From Hymenolepis diminuta (Eukaryota > Platyhelminthes > Cestoda > Cyclophyllidea > Hymenolepididae): DNA of 64,000 bases. The translations under genes were made by a program, and so were the position numbers. Shown piece by piece: positions 1 through 12,800 of this stretch (positions are counted from its first letter, which is position 1; the number at the start of each line of letters is the position of its first letter). Below the pieces are notes generated by a model. It was not told the origin of the DNA. It did not search any database and was given only the letters and a program-made list of their open reading frames with translations. Location of the stretch: positions 4,934,649 to 4,998,648 of the forward strand of contig CAADRB010000001.1 of the NCBI GenBank assembly GCA_900708905.1, read 5' to 3'.

Positions 1-636
1 AATGTTTTCATGGAATAAAGTTAGACACTGTTGTATTACCATTGTGGAATTTATTGAAGAAACAGTAAGACTAATGATTATCAGATCACTGCTTAATAAT
101 AATTTTCATTGATTAGATAATTACTATGAGGTATTAAAATTGACTTCTGATAAATAATTGTCGTTTTATAGGTATCCCCATATCGGCACGTGATTCCCTT
201 GCATTTACAAGATGAATATACTTCGTTGCTTTTCGATACGCTGACACCTGAAATGAAAATCTTGTCAGCAAAAAGTTATGTCAGTTTTCGGAGATTTTGC
301 AAACTTCTCTGATCTCTGATATAAATAAGCACTTCGGCGTCCAAATTTTCTTTAAAATAATTTTAACTTCAATAACATTAATTTCAAGAAGGTAATGGAA
401 AAAGAATTCATGTTGGTCAAACTCCACGCATAATAGAACGAATGTTCCATTGATCTGAAATTTATTTTCTAAATTTGATCCAACAAATTACATCAAACTT
501 GACAAACCATATTTATTAGTAGGCAGTTACCATTATGTTGTAATTTGCTAATATTCCTATTAATAAGTGGCGATATTTCATGTTCATGACTGGTATTGTG
601 TTAATCGGCACCAAAGATTAATTTGTTAATAGGGAG
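1..636. other. intergenic, no gene seen
   Basis: AT-rich sequence without a convincing open reading frame, RNA gene or repeat. It ends at a TATA-like motif that may belong to the downstream secreted-protein gene. Confidence 0.5.
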
Positions 637-642
637 TATAAA
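637..642 (+). promoter_or_regulatory. TATA box candidate
   Basis: TATAAA lies in the context gggagtataaaacacaag. About 25-30 bp downstream would start a possible non-coding exon that ends at a good splice donor (gtaagt at 803). This fits a promoter for the small secreted-protein gene at 2443, but the link is inference. A lone TATAAA is common by chance in AT-rich DNA. Confidence 0.3.
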
Positions 643-664
643 ACACAAGTTGGTGCATTGCTTA

Positions 665-802
665 TTCGAGTATTGCGAGGTTGAATCATTCGAGATTAAA
701 TTTTCATTTTCGGAAAGTGAATTTTGAGAAAACTCTTCCATTATTGGCAACGGTTTAATCAACTTCTTGGTTTGATCTTTTTGGCAATTAGCGATAGAGG
801 AT
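665..802 (+). other. candidate non-coding 5' UTR exon
   Basis: This stretch follows the TATA motif, contains no useful ATG and ends at a consensus donor (gat|gtaagtat, intron from 803). The best matching acceptor is gtgtatttgcag ending at 2414, 28 bases before the ATG of the secreted protein. The intron would be about 1.6 kb and would contain the GC-rich repeat copy at 947-1168. This is inferred from splice signals only; the transcription start is a guess. Confidence 0.25.
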
Positions 803-946
803 GTAAGTATAAACCACCAATAAGAAAATTAGGAGCTAAATAAGGGAGAATATCTTAAAATCTAGTTATAATTGTAACTTATTTGGAATATGTAAAAAAA
901 GGCCACTTAGTGCCTCGTTTTAAACTATATCAAATGCAACAGGGAG

Positions 947-1168
947 AGGGTTTATTGACCACTTCGTTGCTTTTTCGTAAAAGCTTAGTCATTAAATACA
1001 AAACCATGCTNGGCTGCAGGGATCTTGATTGCTGATTGGTTGGGCAGGTCTCTGCACACACGGCCGCGCTTGATCTCAACGCGACCGGTTACATGGCCGC
1101 ACTTCCCGTGGTGAGTTCTAGCACACGTGATTCAATCAGACTTGTTAGCGTTGTGAACCCCACAGAGT
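947..1168 (-). repeat. GC-rich duplicated element, copy 1 (broken ORF)
   Basis: About 220 bp nearly identical to 38441-38664 and in the same orientation, far richer in G+C than its flanks. Read on the minus strand it carries a Cys-rich coding-like frame, a TAA stop, a diverged 3' stretch and an AATAAA signal (rc of 951-956). In this copy the Trp codon TGG of the other copy is TGA, so the frame is interrupted. Homology begins abruptly upstream of the frame with no splice acceptor, which suggests a 5'-truncated retrocopy of an mRNA or a moved terminal exon. One N falls inside it (1011). I do not recognise the protein. Confidence 0.7.
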
Positions 1169-2442
1169 GCATCAGAAGTTTAATTATGGCTGATGCGGTC
1201 TTGAACTTTTAGTCAACCGATTTAGTTTGCTAAAAAAGATTTTTCCCAAAATGTTTGCTCAGATGTCTTCTGTAGTTCCTATTTTAGCAAGACGGCAATA
1301 TTTGATTTTTTCAATCTCTATATTATTTGATGCTTTGTTAAAACAAAATAAAAATTTTGTTATTATTTTTACAGGGAAAGGATTGAAACAGTAGTCTCGT
1401 AAGAAATGAACCGAGTTTGAGTCATTAATACATAGATTATGATGTCAGATCATCACGAGTTGTACTTTCTTTGTATTTGGAAGTATTGAGTTATCTGTAT
1501 TCGCATTTGGGAACAGTTCGAATTGTGATATCTTAATATTCAATTGTCAGCATCTGTCTTCCAGATTAATTCGTGAAATTTTACCTAAATATTTAGAGCT
1601 TCTTAGTTAATTAAAATGATTCCCCTGTTGATCATGTCACCTCAATTTATTCGCGTCTTTTATTCTGCAGCCATGTGCAGGTAGTTGAAATCTGTAATTA
1701 AAAACATTGAAATCACGTACAGATGTATTCGCCAGTACATTTTGAAACGTTGCGTTTCAGTGAATTTTAAGGGATGAAGATAAAATATAAAAAAGTTAAT
1801 ACCTTGAACTGATTTTCACAAACAAATTATTTTCTTTTCAATGATTCCTTTATGATCATTTTCGACTTTGGATTAGTGTAATGACGTCCCGTTTTAAATC
1901 ATTTTCAGAGCATTCAGAATGAAATAATTAGTGGGAGAATAAGTAAAATCGCACAAACGCAAATAACAAATTATATTTACAGCAATACAAATTTTACAGA
2001 GTGACTTAAATGTAGCTATTAAAAAAGTACTTAATGAAAATGTACAAGAAGTGAGAATTCCGACTTTTAGCTAGAAGTGCATTTATAGAAGTTTTGGACA
2101 AAGCATACGCATACATCCGCTAATGAGGAAAATGGACTCTAAGGCAGCAAATATACTTTCATGTTCCAACAAAATAGCCAGAAATGGAGTTAATAATATT
2201 TTGATTATCATACAAATTTAATCAATGATTTCTGTAAGGAAGATTATATGAGAGAAGTATTTTATAAATTTAAAAGAAGAATCGATATTCCGAAAAAATG
2301 CTTCAAAAATGAACACATCTCTTAATATATGCTCACGTAGTACAGAGAGAAAGCTAAGAAAATCGAATATCCATTATATGTTAACATTCGCGAACGTCAA
2401 CTGTGTATTTGCAGCCTCCACCAAGAGTCAGTTCAATTCAAA

Positions 2443-2783
2443 ATGAAGGCATTTAGTCTTCTCGCTTTCATATTTGCTCTATTAGAGAGAAGTGTGAAAG
2501 TGTATGGCTTTAATGCCAAATTAGTCATACTATTTATCCATATCTAAATTGTGACTTTCAGTCTTCACAGGGAGATGTTCCCAACTACTCTACCATAATT
2601 TTAGTACCGGCTCAAATGATTAACCCTTTCAATCTATTGGGAGCTTCTGTCTACCTTTTAACAAGCATCTTTGCCAATGCAATATCTGATCTTTATCAGA
2701 AAAATCCATTCCTAATTAGATTTGACGAAAACCCGATGGAACATTTGATTTCTGAAACAAAAGAATTCTTTGCCAAAAAATAA
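2443..2783 (+). CDS. small secreted protein, two exons, family not recognised
   Basis: Proposed exons are 2443-2499 and 2562-2783, giving 92 aa. Exon 1 encodes a hydrophobic signal-like start (MKAFSLLAFIFALLE). The intron of 62 bp starts gtgtat and ends tgactttcag, with an alternative acceptor nine bases on (cttcacag). Exon 2 encodes a mature chain of about 70 residues with a hydrophobic central segment (NLLGASVYLLTSIFA) and a charged end, no cysteine, then TAA. AATAAA overlaps the stop and another lies at 2916. Signal-peptide exon plus one short mature-chain exon is the layout of cestode antigen B / hydrophobic-ligand-binding proteins, but I see no clear sequence match, so this is only a structural parallel. 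The exact donor is uncertain. Confidence 0.5.
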
Positions 2784-3149
2784 ATTTATTCCTTTACATA
2801 TAATACCCTAAATTATGAAATTCAATTCTTGCGTTTTATTTGTTGATTGTTGTTTTATTTTTTACTGATGAATTTAGTGATTTACTGAGATTTTTACTAT
2901 TTTAAATGACAAAATAATAAAATATGCAACCGTTGATTGTAGGGAGAGTCTAAACAAAAGGAAAAACAGAAATGAGTCATGCATTGTCTGAAAGAATTAA
3001 AGCTTTAGTGCATCTGGACTCCGAAATCGTCAGATCATCTGCTTTTTGATTTTTTCCATAATGTTTTCTATTATTTCGTACCATTGTCACACTGAACCTC
3101 CGAGTGACATTATTCTTACAATTTTGTACCCACCCACTTTCATATAGAT

Positions 3150-3464
3150 CTTAAAGCAGCTATTCACTGGGCAAGGAAGTCCGTCAATTTGTAGGATGTC
3201 TGGATTTTTATGACGATCTACTCGTCGGTATCTTCTCATCTTACACGTGTTTGGAAAGCTTCAAAAACACCGAATGTCCATGCATACTATTTCCTTCTTT
3301 TTTCAAACCTCTTATATGTGGCCGGTGTTATAGTAGGCACAGGATATACTTCTTACTTGGGTTCCGGGACCAAACCACTAATAATACTTGAACATTCAAC
3401 TCAACAATCTGTGCTCTGGCTGTCTGAAAAACCTAAAAATTGGCAGGCAGAATTAATCGCTTAA
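3150..3464 (+). mobile_element. degenerate Ty3/Gypsy RT-RNase H fragment
   Basis: From about 3162 one frame reads GKEVRQFVG followed by FYDDLL, resembling the conserved end of Ty3/Gypsy reverse transcriptase (K-x-V-R-x-F-L-G-x-x-x-Y-Y). After a frame change comes PCILFPSFFKPLI, the P-x-L-x-x-F-D-x-x-K-x-F block that opens the RNase H domain. A further frame gives AGVIVGTGYTSYLG, where homologues read D-A-S-x-x-G-x-G-A-V-L. No intact frame remains. The family assignment rests on motif order recognised by eye. Confidence 0.5.
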
Positions 3465-3469
3465 GATAA

Positions 3470-6400
3470 TTCTCTAGTCTGTCAGGTCTAAACCAAATGA
3501 ATATAGGATCTCAGGCGAAGACTTGGTAAGAGAATAAAATAAAAATAAAACAAAAATATTTAACCTACGACAAAAGTACAAATATCACAAATCTTTATTT
3601 AAAAAGCACTTCTTATATTAGCCGTACTAAAGTTGATGTTATCTATAAAGTCAAAAATTTCCATCTGGTTTGATTTACCGAAATATTTCAGCTAAATTTT
3701 CAGATTATTCGAAAAGGAGCCAAATAGTCAAAGAAAGCAAGGAACGGTAATCTACAAAGCAATATGAATGTTTTCAACTTTTAAATTGCATATTTTGAAA
3801 GTCTCACTACAGCTTTGTTTAAATAACATGTTCCAATGCGCCTATATTACAACGCCCTGATGTAGCCGTAATCATCGTGTACAGCTGTCAAATCAGAGGT
3901 CAGGAGGCCAATGCTTATCAGTGTACTGAGTAACGTAGATAACTAATCGCACTAACTATGACCAAAAATGAGGCGTTTAAACATGAGTTGCCCGTACCTT
4001 TAACTTTAGGGTACTCACTCAACCCAAGTAAAATGCTGTTAAAGTTATTCTAAATAGACAATGCAAATTTTTTTCTAATAATTAAAGAGACGATTAAGAT
4101 AAATCCCGTTACAGTGAGATTCACGCATTTCAAATATTGCTAAAAGTTCTTTAGAAAAGTAGTGCCCGTAGAAAGACAAATATATAGTGGCTGTCTTAAA
4201 AACAATTAAGTTCAAAGCTCTCTCCCACTTTAGGAGAATAATGAAACAAAGGGAAATCTAGAAAATCCACAGAAACAGGAAAAAATAGCAACGGTATGGA
4301 TAATTTCGAACAAATAGTCGCGTGTCATATCTTCGAACATGAAAATTATTTTGTGATTTTATTCCTAAGAACCTGCTTGATAACATGTTACATCTAAACA
4401 CAGTATAGTTTAGCCAAATTTTCGCAAATTTATTTACCATTTTGAGATTTTCTAATGTCTCAGGGATGAATTAATGTCATTCAACTTTTCTCCTAGATTT
4501 TCAAACGCAAATCGGTTGCCAAGAGTAGTAACTACCTTACTGCTTATGATGCATATCAGATTGCATAACAGGCAGTTTTATGGCGTATACACAATCTTTG
4601 ATTTATATTTATGATGAACATCCCTATAAATTCGGAAGGGAATAAACACGTCTGAACTTCATTTTGTTCATCAAGGATCACGGAGATCGGACACACTCTG
4701 AGAGAAAATTGATAAATAACTTTGCATAATTATTTTAGTGCGAAAATTTTCTTTCATTAAACTCCTATTGGGCTCAGTTATCTTGAAAACGGAAAGAAAA
4801 ACTAAGTCAAATCTTCGGATTACTTAACTAATCAGTAAGCTTTGGGCATCGTGGACCGAAATTCACTCAAGTATCTAAAGTAGGAATCTCGATATTTTTA
4901 AATCGGAATGTTTAAACATAAAGCAACGAACTATGCCGGTTAATTTAAAAGTATATCACACGAAACCGAAATTCAAATAAAGTAAGACTTTTTATACATT
5001 GATTTTTTACTTAGCCCATATTTTATTACCTTCACCTTAACCCATATTTGAGCAAGTTAATTTCCTGAGTTTAGATGTCTATTTCATGCTATTCGTTATA
5101 CTTTTTTTCGACTTGCAGTAGATAGCAAAATAAATTATGCATTTTAGAATTGAACCTATGTGGAAGCATCACAAAATCAAGCTTTATCTCCGAATTATTT
5201 AAGGATATACTATGTTAAATTAGCTTTTTGTTCTTGACTATTAGAAAACAGAAATGAGTAAAACCGATCTACTATCTCTAAACAAAATCGGCATTTATAA
5301 ATTACCGAGTATTCTAATGCCAGCGTTCTTGTAATTAATCTTAATGTTCGATCTATTAGCCTATAATTCAGAACATCAAATTCTGCTGAAGTAAAATTAA
5401 TTTCCGAACTGAAAAATAAAGCTCAAAGTCAGATGATGAAAGACTATTTGATTTCTCAATTCTTCTTTACTCCTTCAGCCTTACTTAATTAATTTCTGGT
5501 TTTAATTAACTGAGTGTTCCTAGTCTGTAGAACAGTTCATCATGCCTTTCTTAGGTAATACATATAACAATATTAATATAACATAAGAAATATTAATATT
5601 TAAACTTGAAACAACTGATAAAATTAATTAAAAGGTAGTCTGAGATGTGTTTTTATTGTCCCATCGTGTAGTTGAAAAGATTGAATACACACGCATATGG
5701 TTGGTAAGCGACTATGTTGACCTCCAGACACTAATTCAATTCTAAAGATTAGGAGATGATCTCAAAATTCAAGCTTATTTGACATTTATTTTATTTTGAA
5801 CTTTCCACGGCAGTCCTTACAGATGTTGACCCTAAAATGCTTAAATAGTTAGGTACTGGGTTGTTACTGCCCTGGCTGACATGCCTATGTGAAAATAAAA
5901 ACTTGTTTCCAAATGTACTTGTGTTTTATCTAGCATACCGTTTAAGTGATGCTGAAATGACAAGTATGAGAGTCTTAGAGAATATTTATCCAGGCAGCCC
6001 ATAATCAAACGAAAAATTTATGGTTATGAAGAAAAATATCTGTAATTAGCTTTAATTTAAATTAGACTCCCGAATATTTCTTGAATCTTTTTAACAGTGA
6101 TGAACGGATCGAGAATAGTTCTTCCAGAAACGATTATAGCGATTCGTACTGTGATAAATTCATTGTAGTAGGTCTCAATTAAGAAGGATACAGTTAGATC
6201 GAGTGGCTTGGCACCTAGGCAGTTAAATCAACTGGCTATGAACACAGCGGCCATTATGAAATAACTACTTCATATGAGAATATGGACTGCTCAACGCTTC
6301 CGAAATTAAAGCTTTGACTACAATGCCTATTTCTTCTTGACCTATTTCGCGTGTCTTTCCTCGTTAGAACCGTTTTGTGTTCTCTTTATTCATAAGCTGT

Positions 6401-6858
6401 CCTAGTTGAAAGCATTCTGAAGTTATATGTAGTTCCATGGGCAAAATAAATGTTAATCAAGTGTCCTTCAATGTCACATTTGATTTGGTATTTTCACTGC
6501 AGTCAGTATGAATTAATCCATCAACTACTCAAACAAACTGATAAACTCATACATATCATACATCTCCCTATTAAAATAACTCTTCCTCAAGACAATATGT
6601 GCTTTGTGTATTCGGTGTTCGCTGTGATTTTAGAGTTAAATATGCTAAAAATTACTAGAAAGTAGCTTGAAACTGCCACAACCTACTACCCTTTGGCCGA
6701 CTTAGAGATGAAAGCAAATTCTACAAATATTTAAACCATATTATATAGTATCGAAAAGTCATAACTGAGAAAATAATCACATTAATTAACTAAAAAGGTA
6801 CTAAATTGTATCGTATAAACTTGTAACACAGAAGTATGAAAAATCAACCAAGTATCTT
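3470..6858. other. intergenic, nothing recognised
   Basis: About 3.4 kb of AT-rich sequence downstream of the FPGS stop. Only short frames occur (up to about 70 codons), without domain motifs or plausible splice structures. The FPGS 3' UTR must lie at its right edge. Confidence 0.5.
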
Positions 6859-9800
6859 TCATGACCATTTAAGAGTTTGATTGAGAAGCTGAAACACAAA
6901 ATTCGTTGTGTAAATGAAACTCAAATTATTGCTACACAAATCACAATTTTTTCTGAATGCACTAACTTTTAGCACATCACCAACTAAGTATACGCTTCCA
7001 ACTGCTAAAACGTTGATTTTCTTTGCAGATACAACTCCACAAGAGAAATGTAGCGTTGATTCACCATCCCAGGCTTGCATTTTTGAAATAAATTGTACAA
7101 AATTTTCATTTGTTAGTTCGTAGAACGGAGTTGAAGAGTTAAGTTTTTGCCATTGTTCAACGCATGTAGAGAGTTGTGGTGTCTTGTTAGGAAGTCGTTC
7201 TTTAGTTTGAACAAAGGTTGATTTATCGATCGAAGGGGAAATCAAACAAGAAAATCAATTGAGCGCATATGCACACTTACTTAAATCCCCGCTAACATAA
7301 TTAACGAAGTAAACAGCATCAAAATTGAGTTTCTAAAATAGATAGTACTATAGCTTTTCAGTAACATGTAACAAAATTAAGCTTGAGTATTGCTAACCTC
7401 TAAAATTGAAAGCATTTTGAAGGGGTTACGACCACCAGTAACAGTAAATAACAAAATTTTGTAAGGCTGTCTAAAGAGAAAAAAAGATTTTGAATACAAA
7501 TAAATGTAGGATTTTCAAAAGCGTTCGATAAAGCATTTGGATTTAAGAACATACTCATCTGGTTTCGAGGATTCATTAAAAGTCCGGAACCATTTGCTAC
7601 AACACTGAAAAAGCAAATGTAAAAATCATTTTAAACAAATTCGTATCCATAAAGTGATAAGAGGGTACAACCGAAATTACAATTTATCTATTTTTGATTT
7701 AAGCTATTTTAAGTGAAAAATTTAATTAGGTTAGGATTTCCCTCAAGGAACAAATGGTCTTCCTAAAGTTTAAAAGAAAAATGACCTCTCCCAAGTGAGA
7801 AGAACTAGTGTTAGGTTGAAAAAATAAACGAGAGGGAGAAAAGGAGGGAGGAAGAGGAATTGGGAAGAAATAGATAAAACGAGGCCAATCTAGTCCGTGA
7901 GGAACAGATGGAACGAGGAACAATAAGGTGGTTTGCAGATTTTGCGCTCTTTGTTCCTTGATGTGCAACTAATGGTTAGGATAGAGACACTAGTCAGCAG
8001 ATACGCATTACTTAGATAGAAAATTTGTGCGCCAGAGTGCGCAGGTACTACACGCAACTGATGGATGATGTTGGAAGGCGATGTAGTTTATTACAATAAT
8101 CAGTTTTAAAAAGCAAGTGTAGACCTAATCGATGATAAAAAATGGTTTATTTCATTCCTGTTATAAATTCACACAATAACATTATTTAATAGTCAATGAC
8201 CTCGTCACTAAAGGAATCTCATCTTCAACTAAAAAATTGAGACCAGATGCACATTTGGTGACAACTAGTCACAAGTAATGGGTCTCTGAATAAATTAAAT
8301 AGAATTATGGAAATGGTCTGCTTTAATATAATTGATATCTAGATTTCCGTAGTAATAGAAATAGTTACAAATACAAAGGGGCCTCAATAGAAATCGGAGC
8401 GAAGACATATTTGTAGTCTCGGGAAATTCCCATTCCATGCACTTTAAATAAACAAAGTATATAATATAGTTCAAATAAATGCTTTTGAACAAACGGAAAC
8501 TATATACATATGTAGCCTGCTCATATGACGTAACTGACTTATACAAATGATAAGGATCGGTTCACACAAATATGCGTCTGCTAAATAAGATAATATATAC
8601 AGAAATTCAGATAAGGATCTATATGAATAGCTAACACAAAATACCCAGAGGAGTGAACCCTCGATTTTAGAGTTGTTGATAAAATCCAAGTGACTATTTA
8701 GCGATCCTGAGGGTACTATAGCCTAATATACTACCGGTAGATCTTTTTAATTGACCTATCGTAAAATAGCGATTCCTAGTCTCTTAAAAACGCAGCACTA
8801 CAAAGCAAAAAAACTTTATTGGAATCGGACGCATTCAACGGAAAGCAAATTTTGTAAGAAGCTCTTTCTTATTTGTTTAAGATTAATGCTAAATCATTAT
8901 GTGTGAAATTGGACTGAAAATTATAATACAGAATTTCTATCTGAAAAGCGCTGAGATTCAGTTTAATAGATTGAAAGGATTCAAGCTTGATCATAAGATT
9001 CCAACTCAAGTTATGCTAGCCAGGCATAAAATCATTGCGCTGACGACACTTTCAAAGTTGAAACAGAAAATGTTGTGGTAAGAATTACAAATAAGGTAAT
9101 TTCACTATTTCAACCATGTATTCATACCTTATTTCCAATTTCGAGTAGTTTACAATACTTTAGTAAGCAAAGGCGAATATAATATGGTCCATATCAAATG
9201 TGTGATTTTGAGAGGTAATTGAGTATTTATCAATACCATACGTTATTAAAGGGAGACTTAAGGAATACTGAAAAGTCCGGTCTTCTAGTGAGCTCCAGTT
9301 CCTGGTGAGAAAATGGTTAATTTCTCCTTTCTTTGGCTTGAGGAAGTTGAGATCGCTTGGTTTGATTTTTTTAATGAATAACAATCAATAAGGTGATTTC
9401 TTTCATTACTTGTTTTAGTAAAACTATAGCCCTTCTAGAAGTAAACTGTATTAATGAATTTCTTATAAAGATACAACAGCAGAGGAGACTTAACTTAGAG
9501 GATATGCTGTTGATATTTACAAGGTCTACATATATTATCAGCGGTTGGTTGGTAGAAGTGAAGGAGAAAAGTGGTGTTCGCCGATATTTTCATCTATATC
9601 TTTTTATTGTTCTTAACAGTAAAAGTCATCAGAAATCTTAAATTCAGAGGAATATCAATGCACTTACCTTCATACTTTCAACTGTATGTGCACAGTCTAT
9701 GAAAAAGTGGACATTTTCAGAAACATTAATCTTCTGAAATCGGCCAACCACTTGAGCTGAAAGAACTCCTGAAAAAAAAAAGCGTCTATTTATATAGCTT

Positions 9801-12800
9801 CAGGTATGGTATTAAATTACATTAAATTAAAGATTTCGACTTTAACTGATAGTTTACCTTCAATTTGAGTTTCAGTTGGGGTTACAGAAAGAGTCTTTGC
9901 GGAGATCGATTCTACATCAAATCAAAAATGCTAAAGAACTGTTACCGCAAGAAAAAATACGAGTAGAATTCAGGGTAATTCTAATCAAAATGCAAAATAT
10001 GATACCAGTACCAAAAAATTTCATGAGTTGAGGGAAATTATTGAGCACTTAAACCATGATAACAGAGATCCTAAAATTTGATGTGAAATTTAATCAATAT
10101 TTTATTAGGAAGCCGATTAGTGCAGTAACCTATCGACTATTAGAATTCCACGCCACACATAAGAATGTAATTTTCACCCCACTGGATTATTGGCTGACGT
10201 GACAGCCATTAATTTTCCTCACATTCCAAGATATGTAAGCAGTTGTGTTTTTTAAATATAAAACCACAGTTTGAATTACAAGTCTTCCGCATTCTTCCTA
10301 ATGGTCATGAAGTTGTTCCCATAGTCCCATCACAGGGGACAATATTTCAGAGACAGTATTGTTTATATCGATGACGACGTGGCGTAAGATTACATTTTTA
10401 AGCATTTATCTATACACATGTCTAATTTGGTCGTTAACAAGCAAAGCAGCATTTTTGTGGCAAAATAAACTTTTTGCCAAACTGAATACTTAAAATAAGT
10501 CTAGAGTTATGCAGACAGTATTAAATTTTTATCGCTACTTACTGTAAGAGGTTTTCACTCCTGCCGATATTCTGTCTTTCTCAGAATGCCATAGAGAAAC
10601 AACAGACAGAGCGAGAGTGATATTCTTTTCTCGGATCGGAGCATCCGCCACCCTTTGTTTTAGAAGTTCCCAATTCTTCAGACCGCGTGCTTCACTTTCA
10701 ATAACATCAAAGGTCGGAGCAATGTAGAGAGAACACTAGATTAATTAGAATTCAGGGTAAAATATCAAGAGTTAGACCAGGGCAAAGTTCTTGCCATGTT
10801 CAAAACGAAACCATGTGCCTAGAAAAGCATTTTGACAGAACAATTACACAAGAGTATGTTTAATGCAATTGTCCCGCAAAAAGAAGAAATTCTTTAGGAT
10901 ATGGTGTGTTTATTTATTTTGTTATTTTGATCGGAGGTGGTATCAATGATACAATTTGAGAAAAAGAGATTACAAAGCCTTCAATATAATAGTCATTGAA
11001 CGGACGAGAGAGTGTAAGTTGGAGATTTCATCCTTTAACCTACGACTTCCGTATAGCTTCTGGTGCTTATTTGAGCCATTTGTTTTATAGAATTACATGT
11101 TTTCTGATAATTTAGAGTATTTAGGCAGACTGAATTATTTTACATGTGTCTTAAGTGCCTTATTAAAAGTTTTTAAAAAAAACACTTTTTAATGCAAAAA
11201 TAACTCGAAAATTGTGCATTAAAAATACGGAATTACATTTTAGTAACTTCTAAAGACCATCAAAATCATTCATAAACGTGGCTACGTAAATTCAAAAGTT
11301 TTAGGCAATTAATGATTAGCATGATTTGGGTAGATAGGTTCAAATCAATCATTGGCATAAGGCTAAAACATAAAACTGAGAGTCATTATTCATTATTTCT
11401 TTACCGACCAAACACCACTCATAGTAAATACATTGATGCGAACCAATTCTCCGAAAAGAGAGAACTTCAAAAGTGAACTTTACTACCTCTACCATTTATC
11501 ACTTTCAAATGAATCAAATCATTCACGAATGACATCGATAATATATCAGTCAGAGTTTACAAGAGTGTGATTGATTAGGAGTCACGATAAACACACGCGT
11601 CCGTAAAGCATGTATAATTTTTCCCCCTGTCATAACGAAATAATGAAACCATTTTACAATATACTTTACGGCACATGTCGCAAACATTTGACTTAAATAA
11701 AAATTGGAAGGTGAAGAACATTAAGAGTTTTAAAATGCGTAAGACGAATTAATTGGTAATTGGAAAAATTGATTTACAGGGAGATTACGGTATTCAATCT
11801 AAGACAATCAAATAAAACATAGAAATTGCAAATGCAAAGAAAAAAATAACTGCTATAAAGATACGGATAGTTTTGTGATGTAATGCAGTTTTTCAGCCGA
11901 AAACAGTAGTGTTCATTTATACAAAACATCCACCAAATAATTATTGTAGAGGTCTAATTAGATCCTGTCATAAGGAATGGAAGAAGATATAAAAATAAAT
12001 TGCACAAAGAGTGTATATAACATAAAGAGTATAAATATGCTTCTCACGGGGTTTACCGGTTCTAAAAACCAATTGGTTGGACATGACGTGTGAATGACAT
12101 TACAACGTTGACCAATAAAAAACGCATGTAACTCGAACCCACGCGACCCATCTAAGCGTGTAATTGAACTTAAATAAATATTGGGCTTGAGTTGCATTCT
12201 TAATATTTATTTGCAGTCTGGCGCTTTCTTAATAATAACCTGAATCAATGTATTCCCACGCACTGGTTTTCTATTAATAACGCCATCAGAACGTTCATAT
12301 TACTTAGCTGACGCCTCTCAACTCCCTAATCAGCTAACTGGTTGTTTAATAAAGATAAAATCAACGTGAAAGAATAGTTGAAAATGCCAATAACAAATTC
12401 TCTGTTGTAATCTAGACATAAGTTGCCATTACTGATCCCTCAAGTAATATACACACGGGTATTTATTATTAATGTAAACACTAAAAATGTGTAGTAAAAT
12501 TACAAATGTTTGGACTCACTTTAACTGCATTTGCCCTTCCAATAAAGACCTCCATAACTCCACTTTGCTGATTCCCTAAAACGACGGCAGGAACACGAGG
12601 CTAAAAAAAGAATTCGACAACAAATTAACAGACGTGATATAAGTTCAGAGAGCTCAGAGCAATGATATTCTTGCTTTAAATATTCCAGCTTTATTCCAGG
12701 CTATCTCCTCAATTGTGTTTCCAAGGATTTCTGTATGCTCAAGTTCAATTTCAGCAACCGCAGTCACTAGAGGACGGCTAAAGAGGTAAAATGTTACACA

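Noticed and set aside
780..830. Possible spliced-leader RNA gene (T-rich stretch and ATG followed by gtaag-like donor)
   Set aside because: No known flatworm leader sequence and no Sm site downstream of the donor; better read as an ordinary 5' exon.
11958..12197. Minus-strand frame in FPGS intron 8 with a B-box-like ggttcgagttac
   Set aside because: No A box at suitable spacing and no second copy; the frame lies wholly inside an intron fixed by protein alignment.
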